A stretch of 13,498 bases of DNA from Candidatus Peregrinibacteria bacterium. Lineage in GTDB: Bacteria > Patescibacteriota > Gracilibacteria > UBA1369 > UM-FILTER-53-11. Within the stretch, counting starts at the first letter, position 1; each line of letters opens with the position of its first letter. Location of the stretch: contig JAHFJU010000041.1 of assembly GCA_023245725.1 (NCBI GenBank), positions 1 through 13,498 of the forward strand. Direction: 5' to 3'. The translations under genes were made by a program, and so were the position numbers. This document shows positions 1 to 8,606 of this stretch, one piece after another. Below the pieces are notes generated by a model, which worked only from the letters and a program-made list of their open reading frames with translations, did no database searches and was not told where the DNA came from.

Positions 1-1889
1 TGTAGCAAAATAATATCTGCTGCCTGTTTTGCTATATCTGAAGCGGTATCTACCGATATTCCAACATCAGCTGATTTAAGTGCTGGTGCGTCGTTTATGC
101 CATCGCCCAAAAATCCTACTACATGATTCTGTTTAGTTAGAGCGGTAACAATTTGATATTTTTGTTCAGGATTTACACGAGCGAAAACATTGTAGTGTTG
201 CGCGTATTCTTGAATTTCCAGCAGTGTACATTTTGAAAGATCTTCGCCTGTAATTACACGATTTCTGCTTATAATAAGCCCAACGTCGTTACATATTTTT
301 TTTGTAACCAGCGCACTATCTCCGCTAATTACTTTTATATGAACACCAAGTTTCTCAAGACGCTCAAGCGCATCTTTTGCAGTTGATTTTGCAGGATCGA
401 GAAATAGTAAAACTCCGCGAAGAGTTAAATCGGTTTCGTCTAGTGCGTTTGAATCTTTGAGCGCAAATTTCTTTGTAGCGATTGCAATAACACGGAATCC
501 ATTGCTCTCGTGTTTATTCATAAACTCTTCAATAGTAATTCTCTCATTATCGCTTATCTGTTTTTCTTTTCCATCGATAATTACAGACGTACAACATGTA
601 ATTATATTTTCTTGTGCGCCTTTTACTATTAGCAATCTTTCATTATTTTTTTCTGCAATCACGCTCATTCGTCGACGATTAAAATCAAATTCGTTGGTGT
701 CTAAAATCTTATATTCCGAAATTTTATCTGCGTTTTTTATTGCAGTCTCATGAGTTAGAATGGCTTTGTCTATAGGGTTTCCGTTTGTATTACAAAGTGC
801 GGCTAATGTTATGAGCTCGTCGTTTCTGTCTCCATTTACGTTCAGATAATCTGCCATTTCTACAGTTCCGCTTGTAAGTGTGCCAGTTTTGTCGCAACAC
901 AAAATATCTATATTGCCGAGGTTCTCGACTGCAGCAAGTGTCTTCGTAATAACCTTAGATTTCGCCATCATAAGCGCGCCTTGTGAGAGCGATATTGTCA
1001 TTAGAATAGGCAAAACCTCTGGAGTGATTCCAACCGCGAGTGCGATTGCAAAGAGCAGAGAATCGAAGAAGCTTTTTCCTAATAAAGCATTTGCAATCAA
1101 AATAAATAGAGTCATCACAAATGTAACTTTCATTAAAAGATTGCCGAAGTCACGAATGCTTTTTTGAAAGTTAGTCTCTGTATCTGTGCTAAGAAGTGAA
1201 GCTGTTTTTCCGAAAAAAGTATTGTGAGCGGTTGCTACAACAACGCCTATTCCGTTCCCGCTTGAAATCGAAGTTCCCATTAATGCTGCATTTTGAAGAT
1301 CTTGAGGTTCGGTTGATTCTGCTTTCGACGACGTGTTGTTTTTGCTTACCGGTAGCGATTCTCCAGTGAGCGACGACTCGTCGATTGTAATGTTGTCGCA
1401 AGTCAAAATGCGCAGATCTGCCGGAATTATGTCACCTATATTTAGCGTAACTACATCGCCGACTACGAGTGTTTCGGCAGCAACTTCTGTTTTTTCTCCA
1501 TTTCGAATTACCCGTGCATTTGTTCGTACTAATCCTTTTAATGCGTCGAGTGCTTTTGCTGCTTTGTACTCTTGAAAAAATCCTAAAATAGCACTCATTG
1601 TAATTATTGAGAGAATGACAATTGCATCGATTTTTTCGCCTATGAATAACGAAACTAATGCACCGCCAATCAATAATAAAATAAGTGGGCTTGTAAATTG
1701 AGAAATGAAAATTTTTACTGGGCCATGTTTTTCTTTATCTTCTAGTTTGTTCGAGCCGTTTATCGCTAAACGTTTTTTAGCCTCTTCAGTTGAAAGCCCG
1801 TTTAGGGTCGTATCAAATTCTTTCAGAAAATCCTCTTCATTGCCGCTCCAATATGACGATTTTTCTATTTGTTTTTGTGTGTTTAGCAT
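1..1889 (-). CDS. mgtA: Magnesium-translocating P-type ATPase (MgtA/MgtB type), C-terminus beyond window
   Basis: My own translation gives 629 codons that run off the left edge. The product should be an inner-membrane P3-type ATPase that uses ATP to import Mg2+. In order I see: a helix pair near residues 60-105, the actuator-domain TGES loop at 175-178, a third and fourth helix near 250-300 with the P3B-like core ITPEVLPI at 288-295, the phosphorylation motif DKTGTLT at 333-339 (Asp333), a nucleotide-binding KGAQE at 423-427, and GDGINDAPAL at 595-604. The IKVISGDSALVTKKICNDVGL stretch closely resembles MgtA. Family members are near 900 residues, so about 250 residues including helices 5-10 are missing at the window edge; this is not a real truncation. 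ATG 1889 is chosen because an in-frame TAA lies four codons upstream. The gene starts 24 bases after the RND permease stop, suggesting one operon. The exact cation is inferred from family resemblance. Confidence 0.88.
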   Translation of the reverse strand, partial: MLNTQKQIEKSSYWSGNEEDFLKEFDTTLNGLSTEEAKKRLAINGSNKLEDKEKHGPVKIFISQFTSPLILLLIGGALVSLFIGEKIDAIVILSIITMSAILGFFQEYKAAKALDALKGLVRTNARVIRNGEKTEVAAETLVVGDVVTLNIGDIIPADLRILTCDNITIDESSLTGESLPVSKNNTSSKAESTEPQDLQNAALMGTSISSGNGIGVVVATAHNTFFGKTASLLSTDTETNFQKSIRDFGNLLMKVTFVMTLFILIANALLGKSFFDSLLFAIALAVGITPEVLPILMTISLSQGALMMAKSKVITKTLAAVENLGNIDILCCDKTGTLTSGTVEMADYLNVNGDRNDELITLAALCNTNGNPIDKAILTHETAIKNADKISEYKILDTNEFDFNRRRMSVIAEKNNERLLIVKGAQENIITCCTSVIIDGKEKQISDNERITIEEFMNKHESNGFRVIAIATKKFALKDSNALDETDLTLRGVLLFLDPAKSTAKDALERLEKLGVHIKVISGDSALVTKKICNDVGLIISRNRVITGEDLSKCTLLEIQEYAQHYNVFARVNPEQKYQIVTALTKQNHVVGFLGDGINDAPALKSADVGISVDTASDIAKQAADIILL

Positions 1890-1913
1890 CTCACCATTTT
1901 ACCATAAATTGGC

Positions 1914-4900
1914 TCATTTCTCTATCGAATAGAGCTTCGCTTCTTCTTTCAATCGTTTGAGTCTCATGTCTTTTTCCCAAGTTGATCGCATAACTACACT
2001 AAATAGAGTTGGAATTGCTATCAAGGTCAAGAATGTAGAGCTCATTAATCCGAATATTAGCGCAAGCCCCAAACCTCTCCATGTTTCACTTGAAATTGTA
2101 ATAGGAAGCATACCGATCATAGTACAAAGTGAAGTTAGCAAAATGGCTTCAAGGCGTGATTTCGATGCGTCTACGATTGCGTCGATGTACGGAATTCCTA
2201 CCTTTAGATTTAGGTTGATTTTATCGACTAAAATAATCGCGTTTTTAACCACAATGCCGAAGAGCGCTAATACTCCGATGAGCGCAGGGAATGATAACGT
2301 GAATCCCGTGAGAGTGAATCCTATAAACACTCCGCTCATCGCTAGAGGAATTGTTGCAAGAACCAAAACGGATTTTCTATACGAATTAAATTGAATTACA
2401 AGAGTGCTAACAATGAGAGCCATTGCTACAATCATGGCACGCAAAATTGAAAGTACTGACTCTGTGTTTTGATCGTTCGCGCCGCCGTACTTGATTGTTA
2501 TATCGGTAGGTAGTTTATTTTCTGAAACCTTCTTTTGAAAATCTGCCAAAACTTGAGTGGCCAAATATGGTTTCACTACGCTCGATGTTAAAATTATTAC
2601 GCGTTTTTGATCAATTCGTTGAATAGAAGTTACAGAAGATTTTAATTCTGCTCGTGCTATGTCGCGTATTCTGTATGCCTGTCCGCGAGTGCTTGTGAGC
2701 GTAATATTCAAAACGTCGTCGATCGTGCCGCCGTTAATCTCGTTGAACGTTGTTTTAACAGGAAGATCGTCTTTGCCGATACTCAATTTTGTAGCGGTCG
2801 AGCCACTATTCCCGAGCCTTAGGCTGCTCATAACTTGTGCTGCCACAAGCCCATATTCGCTTAATTTTTGTTGATCAAAAACAAGCACGAATTCTCCCGG
2901 AGATTGAGTGATAGATGTTTTTTCGTTCTCTGTTCCCGGAATATCGGCCAAAATATTTTTGTACTCATTTACGGTTTTTTCAAGTTGTACTAAATCTTCG
3001 CCAGAAAATTGTGCTTCGAAATCTGAGCCGCTTGGTGGGCCGCCAGCAACTTCTTCAACCGTAATTCGCGCGCCATTTATTGGCTTAATTTCTTCACGGA
3101 GTCGTGCAGCAAATTCATATGATTTTTCTACTGAGTTTGCTTTTGATGACTTCGGCCTTTCTTTTAGCGGGAAAAGATTAATTGCAAATTGTGCACGATT
3201 TGTGAGCCCGCCCTGTTGTGAACCTGAATCGGAGTCTGATGCTCCACCTCGTTGCATGTTTACCCCTTCTGCGCCTGTGACGACTGAGAAGTTTTTGATT
3301 GCTTCTTCTTTTAATATTATTGGAGTTATTTCGTCGACGATTTTTTTAGTTTCGCTTAGAATAAGCCCTTTTGGAGCCTCAATGTTTACATACAAATATT
3401 CAGAATCACTTTTTGGCAAAAATTCTGATTTTAAAAGTCCGCTTATCGGCAGAGATGCGGCGATAGCAAATATTAACGCAACTATAATTAATGTACTCTT
3501 CGATTTTTTACTGCTGCTTAAAATTCCATGAAGAAATTTTCCGTATTGAGAAAGGTAATGGTCTAGCTTTATTATGCCTGTAATAAGCCGAATTGCAGTG
3601 CTTTTTCCTTCTTCTTCGTCGGAATAGTGATGTTGAATTTTTGCAATAATTTTAGAATCGTCTGCTAACTCTTGCTGCATTAAATCCTCATTTTTTATCA
3701 ATTCATTTTTCAGCCCTCTTCTATACCAAATAACGAGTGAGAATACCGAAAACGCGCCAAATACTATCATCGGAATTCCAAATAACATTGAACCTCCCGA
3801 TGCCGTTATTACTCCTATTAAAGCAAAAAATGCGCCAGCGAGTACAAATATTCTAAACGTAAAACGCGTAATGCGAAAACGTTCAAGAATGATCGCCATC
3901 GGATGGTTAATAATAATTGCAATTACATAAGAAACTGCAAGAGTTACAGAAACAGTAATTGGAATCGATCGAATAAATTGACCGATAATTCCGGTTGCGA
4001 GCAGCAGGGGAATAAACGCCCAAATCGTAGTAAGAGTCGTAGTTGTTAACAGGATTTTAAAATCGTGGAACACCAAAAGAACCGCTTGTTCAGGCGTGAA
4101 TTTTCCGGTTTTAAGATATTGTTTCGTGGCTTGTACAACGACAATCGCGTCATCGACTAATAGACCTAGAGAAAGAATAAGCGAGAATATCGAAAGAAAA
4201 TTTAGAGTTATACCAAATTGGAGCATGAGGCCAAACGTCGCGCTGAAAACGAGCGGAACTGCTAGTCCTGCAACGAACGCTTCTTTAAGCCCGACAAAAA
4301 GAAATATAATACCGGTGACGAGCGCGACTGTTAGAATACCGTCGTGTTTAAGTTGGTCAAAGTCGCGACGAATTATAGCCGAGTAATCGAGAGTTGTTTC
4401 AACAGAAACATTCTGAGGAATCTCGACTCCGCGCATTGATTCAACTTTTGCCTTACCTGAATCGATTAAGTCTATGATTGAACCTCCCGGTTTTTTTGTA
4501 ATACTTAATGAAACTGCATTTTGTGGAGTTTTTCCCTGAGATGAAAACTGTGAAAGTGTTGTTCTTTTACGCGCAATTTCTTCAACGGTAGATATGTCGC
4601 TTAGCCGAATTATTGTGCCGTTAATTGTGGCTATAGGAAGCGCGGCGAGGTCTTTCACGGAACTTAATTTTGCGTCGGCAGACAATGTGTATTCGAAATT
4701 AGATACCGAAAGTGTTCCTAGTGGAAGACTAAAGTTATTTCCTTTTAATGCACCATTAATTTGGTCGAGCGATAATTTGTATGTTGCAAGTTTTTGTGGA
4801 CTGAAGGTGACTCGTGCTTCATATTCATCTCCCCCTGAAATTGAAACTTTGTTCACATTCGGGATTTTTTCCAACGCGTCTTGAACTTTCACGGCGAAAC

Positions 4901-5429
4901 TTCGTAGATTAAAACTGTCGTACGGGCCGGTTACGACGATTGTCCAAACGGGGGAATTGTCGAATGAAACTTCGCTTACAATCGGGTCTGTCGCATCTGC
5001 GGGAAGGTCGCTTTTTACTGTTGCTACAGCCTCTCGAAGGCGACGTAAGCTGTCGCTCAAATCTTGGTCGGCGCGAAACTCGACGCTTACAGTACCAAGT
5101 GAATTCAGTGCGTTCGAGGTGACTTGTTTTACTCCACTTAATGTTACAACTTTATTCTCAATTTTTTTAACAAGTAATTCTTCTACGTCTTTTGGCGAAG
5201 CCCCCAGAAGTGCTGAAACCACAATTCCAAATGGAATTTTAACTTCTGGGTTTGATTCAAGCGGAAGTGCATTAAATGAGAAATATCCAAGGATTAAAAG
5301 CCCTAAGATAATGAGCCCAGTAACTCGAAAATGATGAATAAAAAAGTTCAGCCACGTGCGTGAATCTTTTTCTCTAAACTTTAACTGATCGAGGTAGAGC
5401 GAGTCTGAGGTTTGAAGTTTTTGATCCAT
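1914..5429 (-). CDS. RND efflux permease, HAE1/AcrB-like, with an inserted extra membrane hairpin
   Basis: This 1171-residue inner-membrane pump should use proton influx to expel hydrophobic or amphiphilic compounds, working with the adaptor encoded upstream. The layout is a duplicated RND fold. TM1 is near 36-53, porter loop one 55-355, TM2-6 about 363-515, porter loop two 665-990, and the second helix group 995-1148. The proton-relay residues are kept: Asp426-Asp427 in GLLVDDAIVV (TM4) and Lys1062 in GIVVKNAIILVDK (TM10). AcrB has about 1050 residues. The extra length lies between TM6 and TM7, where two further hydrophobic segments (about 526-545 and 548-568) are followed by a charged, partly acidic linker (570-640). 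That suggests 14 rather than 12 helices. Start ATG 5429 has no clear Shine-Dalgarno sequence. The stop is TGA. The substrate cannot be read from the sequence. Confidence 0.95.
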   Translation of the reverse strand: MDQKLQTSDSLYLDQLKFREKDSRTWLNFFIHHFRVTGLIILGLLILGYFSFNALPLESNPEVKIPFGIVVSALLGASPKDVEELLVKKIENKVVTLSGVKQVTSNALNSLGTVSVEFRADQDLSDSLRRLREAVATVKSDLPADATDPIVSEVSFDNSPVWTIVVTGPYDSFNLRSFAVKVQDALEKIPNVNKVSISGGDEYEARVTFSPQKLATYKLSLDQINGALKGNNFSLPLGTLSVSNFEYTLSADAKLSSVKDLAALPIATINGTIIRLSDISTVEEIARKRTTLSQFSSQGKTPQNAVSLSITKKPGGSIIDLIDSGKAKVESMRGVEIPQNVSVETTLDYSAIIRRDFDQLKHDGILTVALVTGIIFLFVGLKEAFVAGLAVPLVFSATFGLMLQFGITLNFLSIFSLILSLGLLVDDAIVVVQATKQYLKTGKFTPEQAVLLVFHDFKILLTTTTLTTIWAFIPLLLATGIIGQFIRSIPITVSVTLAVSYVIAIIINHPMAIILERFRITRFTFRIFVLAGAFFALIGVITASGGSMLFGIPMIVFGAFSVFSLVIWYRRGLKNELIKNEDLMQQELADDSKIIAKIQHHYSDEEEGKSTAIRLITGIIKLDHYLSQYGKFLHGILSSSKKSKSTLIIVALIFAIAASLPISGLLKSEFLPKSDSEYLYVNIEAPKGLILSETKKIVDEITPIILKEEAIKNFSVVTGAEGVNMQRGGASDSDSGSQQGGLTNRAQFAINLFPLKERPKSSKANSVEKSYEFAARLREEIKPINGARITVEEVAGGPPSGSDFEAQFSGEDLVQLEKTVNEYKNILADIPGTENEKTSITQSPGEFVLVFDQQKLSEYGLVAAQVMSSLRLGNSGSTATKLSIGKDDLPVKTTFNEINGGTIDDVLNITLTSTRGQAYRIRDIARAELKSSVTSIQRIDQKRVIILTSSVVKPYLATQVLADFQKKVSENKLPTDITIKYGGANDQNTESVLSILRAMIVAMALIVSTLVIQFNSYRKSVLVLATIPLAMSGVFIGFTLTGFTLSFPALIGVLALFGIVVKNAIILVDKINLNLKVGIPYIDAIVDASKSRLEAILLTSLCTMIGMLPITISSETWRGLGLALIFGLMSSTFLTLIAIPTLFSVVMRSTWEKDMRLKRLKEEAKLYSIEK

Positions 5430-5461
5430 AATTAATAAATCGAAAATACGGTGCGTGACTG

Positions 5462-6871
5462 TTAGTCTAATTGCTCGACAGAAACTGTTTGGCCATCGAA
5501 TACGTTTTTTGCTCCATCCAAAACAACAAAGTCGTTTTCATTTAATCCATCTAGTATTTCAACTCTGTCTTGAACGATTTTTCCTCGAGTTACAGTTTTT
5601 TTATGGGCGATATTATTGTCTACAACAAAGACGAAAGTTTCTTCGGTGCTTACGATTACGCAATCGAGCGGCACATATAGAACTTTTAACTTTGATGTTA
5701 GTTGATCTGCTGAAAACGTAACATCAGCAACTCCGTTTACTCGAATTGTATTTGCAGGAATTGCGACTGTGATCATTACTTTTTTGCTGACAGGATCAAC
5801 AGTTGGAGAAATTGATATAATTCGCGTTTTTTTCGGCTGGTCTCCAACACGAACCGTAACGTATGTATTATTGTCTATTCTATAAGCGTCATCTTCATTA
5901 ACCCCGACATCTGCTGTCAATAAGCCATTATTCACGATTACCGCAGCTGGAGTCTGTGGTGAAACTGGGCTTCCTACAGCGAGGTCGAAACCAGTTACAA
6001 TCCCAGCTGATTGCGCGCGTACAACTAGCGATTCGTACTGAGTTTTAGCTGTTTCGTAGGAGCTTCGTGCAATCTCTGCTTGCGTTCGCGCCTGAGAAAG
6101 AGACCCCTCGTTTCGTAGTTGTGTGGTTGGAATTTGCAACATGCTTTGTTGTTGTGCGAACGATGACGAATCGGTAAGCCCTGACTTTTGAATAATACTT
6201 TGTTGGCTTAATTCACTCACTCGAATTTGCGTCTGTGCAGTTGTTATTCCTGTTTGCGTGTCACTTATTTGCTTGTCGAGAGCCGCAATTTGCGTAGCAT
6301 CGGTTGTTGCAGATCGAGCTGATTGAAGGTTACTAAGTGCGTCACTCAATTTTGAAATAGTTGTTTCGAGCTGGCTTCGGTTTATGTCTAAAACTTGTTG
6401 GTCAAGTTGGCTTGCTTGAGTTTGATTTACCGCACTGTAATATCCCAAATATGCACCATTCAGTGCAACTTGGTTCGATTGTGACGTAGTGTTGAAGGCA
6501 TTTATTGCCGCATTTGCCTGAGTAAGCGCAACCTTCATTTGTGTTTCAAATTGATGAGGCGTGCCGTTTGCCCCTCCAATGCGAAATAGGGGAGTTCCTG
6601 CACTAACTCGAGTGCCGTCACGAACAAATAATTCAGTAACAACACCAGCAGCAGGAGCAATAACAACAGTTGAGTTTTTGCCTTCTACTGTACCACTGGC
6701 CAAAATTGACGTGCCAACTCTTGTTACTGCTTTTGTAAGTGAAACAGTATATGGAGGAGTTACAGGAGTTTGCGCAACCGGAGCTTCTCCACATGCACTT
6801 AATGCAATTGCTAAAAGGCCAAGAGTAGCAAAAAGTCTAAATTTAGCGCTGAGATTAGTATTATTGTGCAT
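5462..6871 (-). CDS. Lipoprotein periplasmic adaptor (membrane fusion protein) of the RND pump
   Basis: The 469-residue product should link the RND permease to the outer parts of the envelope. Residues 11-26 form a hydrophobic signal ending in the lipobox ALSAC, so Cys27 is the probable lipidation site and the protein would be anchored on the outer face of the membrane. Two half-motifs of the lipoyl-like barrel-sandwich domain are visible at about 66-97 (APAAGVVTELFVRDG) and 281-312 (AQSAGIVTGFDLAVG). Between them, about 105-280 is a long Gln/Ala/Ser-rich helical hairpin. A beta-barrel (315-390) and a membrane-proximal domain (395-465) follow, as in HlyD/AcrA-type adaptors. The start overlaps the end of the metallopeptidase gene by 11 bases, implying translational coupling, and the permease starts 32 bases downstream. 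No ribosome binding site is obvious. Confidence 0.94.
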   Translation of the reverse strand: MHNNTNLSAKFRLFATLGLLAIALSACGEAPVAQTPVTPPYTVSLTKAVTRVGTSILASGTVEGKNSTVVIAPAAGVVTELFVRDGTRVSAGTPLFRIGGANGTPHQFETQMKVALTQANAAINAFNTTSQSNQVALNGAYLGYYSAVNQTQASQLDQQVLDINRSQLETTISKLSDALSNLQSARSATTDATQIAALDKQISDTQTGITTAQTQIRVSELSQQSIIQKSGLTDSSSFAQQQSMLQIPTTQLRNEGSLSQARTQAEIARSSYETAKTQYESLVVRAQSAGIVTGFDLAVGSPVSPQTPAAVIVNNGLLTADVGVNEDDAYRIDNNTYVTVRVGDQPKKTRIISISPTVDPVSKKVMITVAIPANTIRVNGVADVTFSADQLTSKLKVLYVPLDCVIVSTEETFVFVVDNNIAHKKTVTRGKIVQDRVEILDGLNENDFVVLDGAKNVFDGQTVSVEQLD

Positions 6872-7763
6872 TTGTAATTGTTGTAAAAAATGTTTTTAAG
6901 TTAAAAGGAATTACGGTCGCGTCGTATTGTCGGTGAGCTGTGTCGCTATAATCAATAACCGAATTATTGCCGTATTCAACTCCGCCAAAAACTGAATTTT
7001 TCATAAAATCGTATTTAGCTTTGAGTAATGAATTTGTCGCAGCTAATAGGCGAAAAGACGAACCATGAATTCTATAAAACATGTAAGTTTCAGCGAAATC
7101 TTCAAAAGGATCGCTCATTGCATAAAGTGAGACGAAGTCATTTTCTCGTGCGCTTTTTTTAAGATTTTTCGAGTCGTTCCAGCTGATTTTGTAAAATGAA
7201 AGACTTGCATCATCTACAGGAACTTCTTTTCCAAAGTCATAAAATCCACTATGGCCTGATTTTTGTGTGCCTGTTAAGTATGAAGCGTCTACAACGTGCC
7301 CAACTTCGTGAGTGAAAACAGCAGCCAGCTCGTCTTTATCTACATTCAAACAACGAAGAATAATAACTCCGTCACCGCCAAGTCCTCGACGGCCATCGTT
7401 CGTGTAGTACATTGTAAGTTCGCGTAAATTTTTAGTATGAGAAGAGGGAAGTTGCAGGTAAGTCTGATACACAATTGAGCGGCAAGTTCGTGTAGTCTCA
7501 ATAGTTGGGTGGCTGTCTTTGCGGTAATCTGTTCCAGGGCGAAGTGTAAGAGGAATTTTTGAAAGTTGTTGAGCAAAGTAGTCGTCTTGGGCGAGCGCGG
7601 CTTTTCGAGCGAGCGCTTTCAGGTTTGCCAGTGATTTATAACTGGTTTGTGCGGCATGAAGGTCGGTATTAGTGGCATCACTAACAGGTTCATTATTAAG
7701 AGGATTTTGTCCAATTAACGATGAGATTATGGCTACGGAGATGAGTAATTCTTGTATAATCAT
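6861..7763 (-). CDS. Predicted exported zinc metallopeptidase-like protein
   Basis: This is a 300-residue protein. Residues 3-18 are hydrophobic and could be a signal peptide or an uncleaved anchor, so it probably acts outside the cytoplasm. The core has the zinc-metallopeptidase signature HEVGH at 152-156 (two histidine ligands and the catalytic Glu153). It is followed about 65 residues later by PFEDFAETY (219-227), whose acidic residues (Glu221 or Glu225) are good candidates for the third zinc ligand, as in gluzincin-type peptidases. Two cysteines (94 and 138) could form a disulfide. I cannot name the exact family or substrate. It is the first gene of the run that continues into the efflux adaptor, and it lies about 18 bases from its promoter. 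The short leader has no Shine-Dalgarno sequence. A role in envelope protein turnover is possible but inferred. Confidence 0.82.
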   Translation of the reverse strand: MIIQELLISVAIISSLIGQNPLNNEPVSDATNTDLHAAQTSYKSLANLKALARKAALAQDDYFAQQLSKIPLTLRPGTDYRKDSHPTIETTRTCRSIVYQTYLQLPSSHTKNLRELTMYYTNDGRRGLGGDGVIILRCLNVDKDELAAVFTHEVGHVVDASYLTGTQKSGHSGFYDFGKEVPVDDASLSFYKISWNDSKNLKKSARENDFVSLYAMSDPFEDFAETYMFYRIHGSSFRLLAATNSLLKAKYDFMKNSVFGGVEYGNNSVIDYSDTAHRQYDATVIPFNLKTFFTTITNAQ

Positions 7764-7780
7764 AATGTTTTTAAGGGCGT

Positions 7781-7809
7781 ACTGTAACAGATTGGGGCTA
7801 GTATGTCAA
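7781..7809 (-). promoter_or_regulatory. Sigma70-type promoter for the metallopeptidase-efflux-ATPase run
   Basis: On the minus strand a perfect -35 box TTGACA (7809-7804) is followed by a 17-base spacer and the -10 box TACAGT (7786-7781, four of six consensus bases). A TG lies one base before the -10 box, giving an extended -10 element. The start site would be near 7774-7775, leaving a very short leader before the ATG at 7763. It is the only clear promoter before the four-gene run to its left. Confidence 0.72.
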
Positions 7810-7924
7810 GGGGCTTGGGCATCGAAAGCTCAATTATGAAATATTTCTGAAATCTACAGGATTTTTGGCGTTCTGCAGGCTAGAAATTGCCATTTGAATA
7901 CCAGCGAAATAGGCTAAAGGATTA

Positions 7925-7954
7925 AGAAAAACCCCCAAACGTGAGTAAGGGGGT
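7925..7954 (-). terminator. Rho-independent terminator of the GC-rich unit
   Basis: On the minus strand ACCCCC (7954-7949) pairs with GGGGGT (7936-7931) around a 12-base loop. The stem is followed by a run of T (template A run at about 7931-7927). The orientation fits only minus-strand transcription, and the position closes the GC-rich unit before the next promoter. Confidence 0.75.
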
Positions 7955-7973
7955 GTGCGGTATCACCGTACGA

Positions 7974-7992
7974 GCAGGTCACCTGATTTAAC
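7974..7992. repeat. 19-base dispersed repeat, copy A
   Basis: Plus-strand GCAGGTCACCTGATTTAAC matches copy B at 13031-13049 in 17 of 19 positions, in the same orientation. It lies in the 3' tail of the GC-rich unit just before its terminator, and includes the 5-bp dyad 7981-7985/7992-7996. Its role is unknown. Confidence 0.45.
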
Positions 7993-8078
7993 AGGTTACA
8001 AGCCATACGGCGAAACGACGGGAGAGACCCGCATACCTTGGCGGAGGAATGCGGGCTCTGGGCGGCTCTGCCCTCGTG

Positions 8079-8606
8079 CTACATGAGCGCGAGGGCGAGG
8101 AAACCGACAATAAGGAGGGCCCACTTGAGGGCGGGCTTCTCCTTAATCTCGTCGGTTTCCTCGAGGTCGAACGCGAGGTTCGACCACAGGGCCCCGAAAA
8201 GGGCCAGTGGCGTCCAGTCGGGGGGGGAAGCCCCCTTGACCGACATGTACACCACAACGGCGGCAAAGATAATGCCGCCGCCCGCCCCGATTGTCGCGAC
8301 CGCAAGGTCGCTCCATCGGGGCAGAAGCCAAACAACGAAGAGGGCGGCGGCCACAAGGCCGCCGCCCCAGAACCCGCTCCACCCGCATGGGCCGAGGTGG
8401 AGCTCCCGGCCGCAGATGGCCGGGGTCAAGATCGCGGCCGCCACCGCGATCAGAAGTCCTTTGGTGGCGGCGCGCTGATGCGCCGCCACCGACCAATAGA
8501 ACACAAGTGCCGCGAAGATCGCGACACCGAGCGCGAACGCCCAGTGCCACGAAATCGCGGCAGCTAGTCCCACCGAATCCTCGGCGAGACGCTGCTGGTG
8601 CGCCAT
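8079..8606 (-). CDS. Small polytopic membrane protein, GC-rich, unknown family
   Basis: The frame encodes 175 residues. Hydrophobic segments lie near 21-42, 49-65, 80-95, 101-123 and 158-174, with a shorter one near 133-146. An acidic/basic loop (147-160) precedes the last helix. I do not recognise the family. The start is set by AAAGGAGGT ending five bases before ATG 8606; a longer frame extends upstream to 8693 but lacks such a site. By hand count about four fifths of third codon positions are G or C against roughly half of second positions. That periodicity is typical of a real gene from a GC-rich source and unlike its AT-rich neighbours. The start codon sits in the 4-base loop of a 7-bp hairpin, and the stop lies in the loop of another. 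The alternative is a fortuitous frame within a structured RNA. The gene has its own promoter and terminator, so it is not part of the flanking operons. Confidence 0.6.
   Translation of the reverse strand: MAHQQRLAEDSVGLAAAISWHWAFALGVAIFAALVFYWSVAAHQRAATKGLLIAVAAAILTPAICGRELHLGPCGWSGFWGGGLVAAALFVVWLLPRWSDLAVATIGAGGGIIFAAVVVYMSVKGASPPDWTPLALFGALWSNLAFDLEETDEIKEKPALKWALLIVGFLALALM

Noticed and set aside
1957..5334. Many plus-strand frames opposite the RND permease and other large genes.
   Set aside because: They are mirror frames of clear minus-strand genes and have no conserved motifs or start signals.
7975..8010. T-arm-like hairpin suggesting a tRNA.
   Set aside because: The loop is 6 bases, there is no acceptor stem or anticodon arm in register, and no CCA context.
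7955..8020. Segment resembling group II intron domain V (CCGTATG ... CGTACGG on the minus strand).
   Set aside because: The enclosed part is too long, lacks the GAAA tetraloop and catalytic AGC triad, and no intron boundaries or reverse transcriptase are present.
8038..8567. Plus-strand open frames across the GC-rich island.
   Set aside because: They lack ribosome binding sites and membrane or domain features, are Arg/Pro/Gly-rich as expected of shadow frames, and oppose the promoter and terminator.
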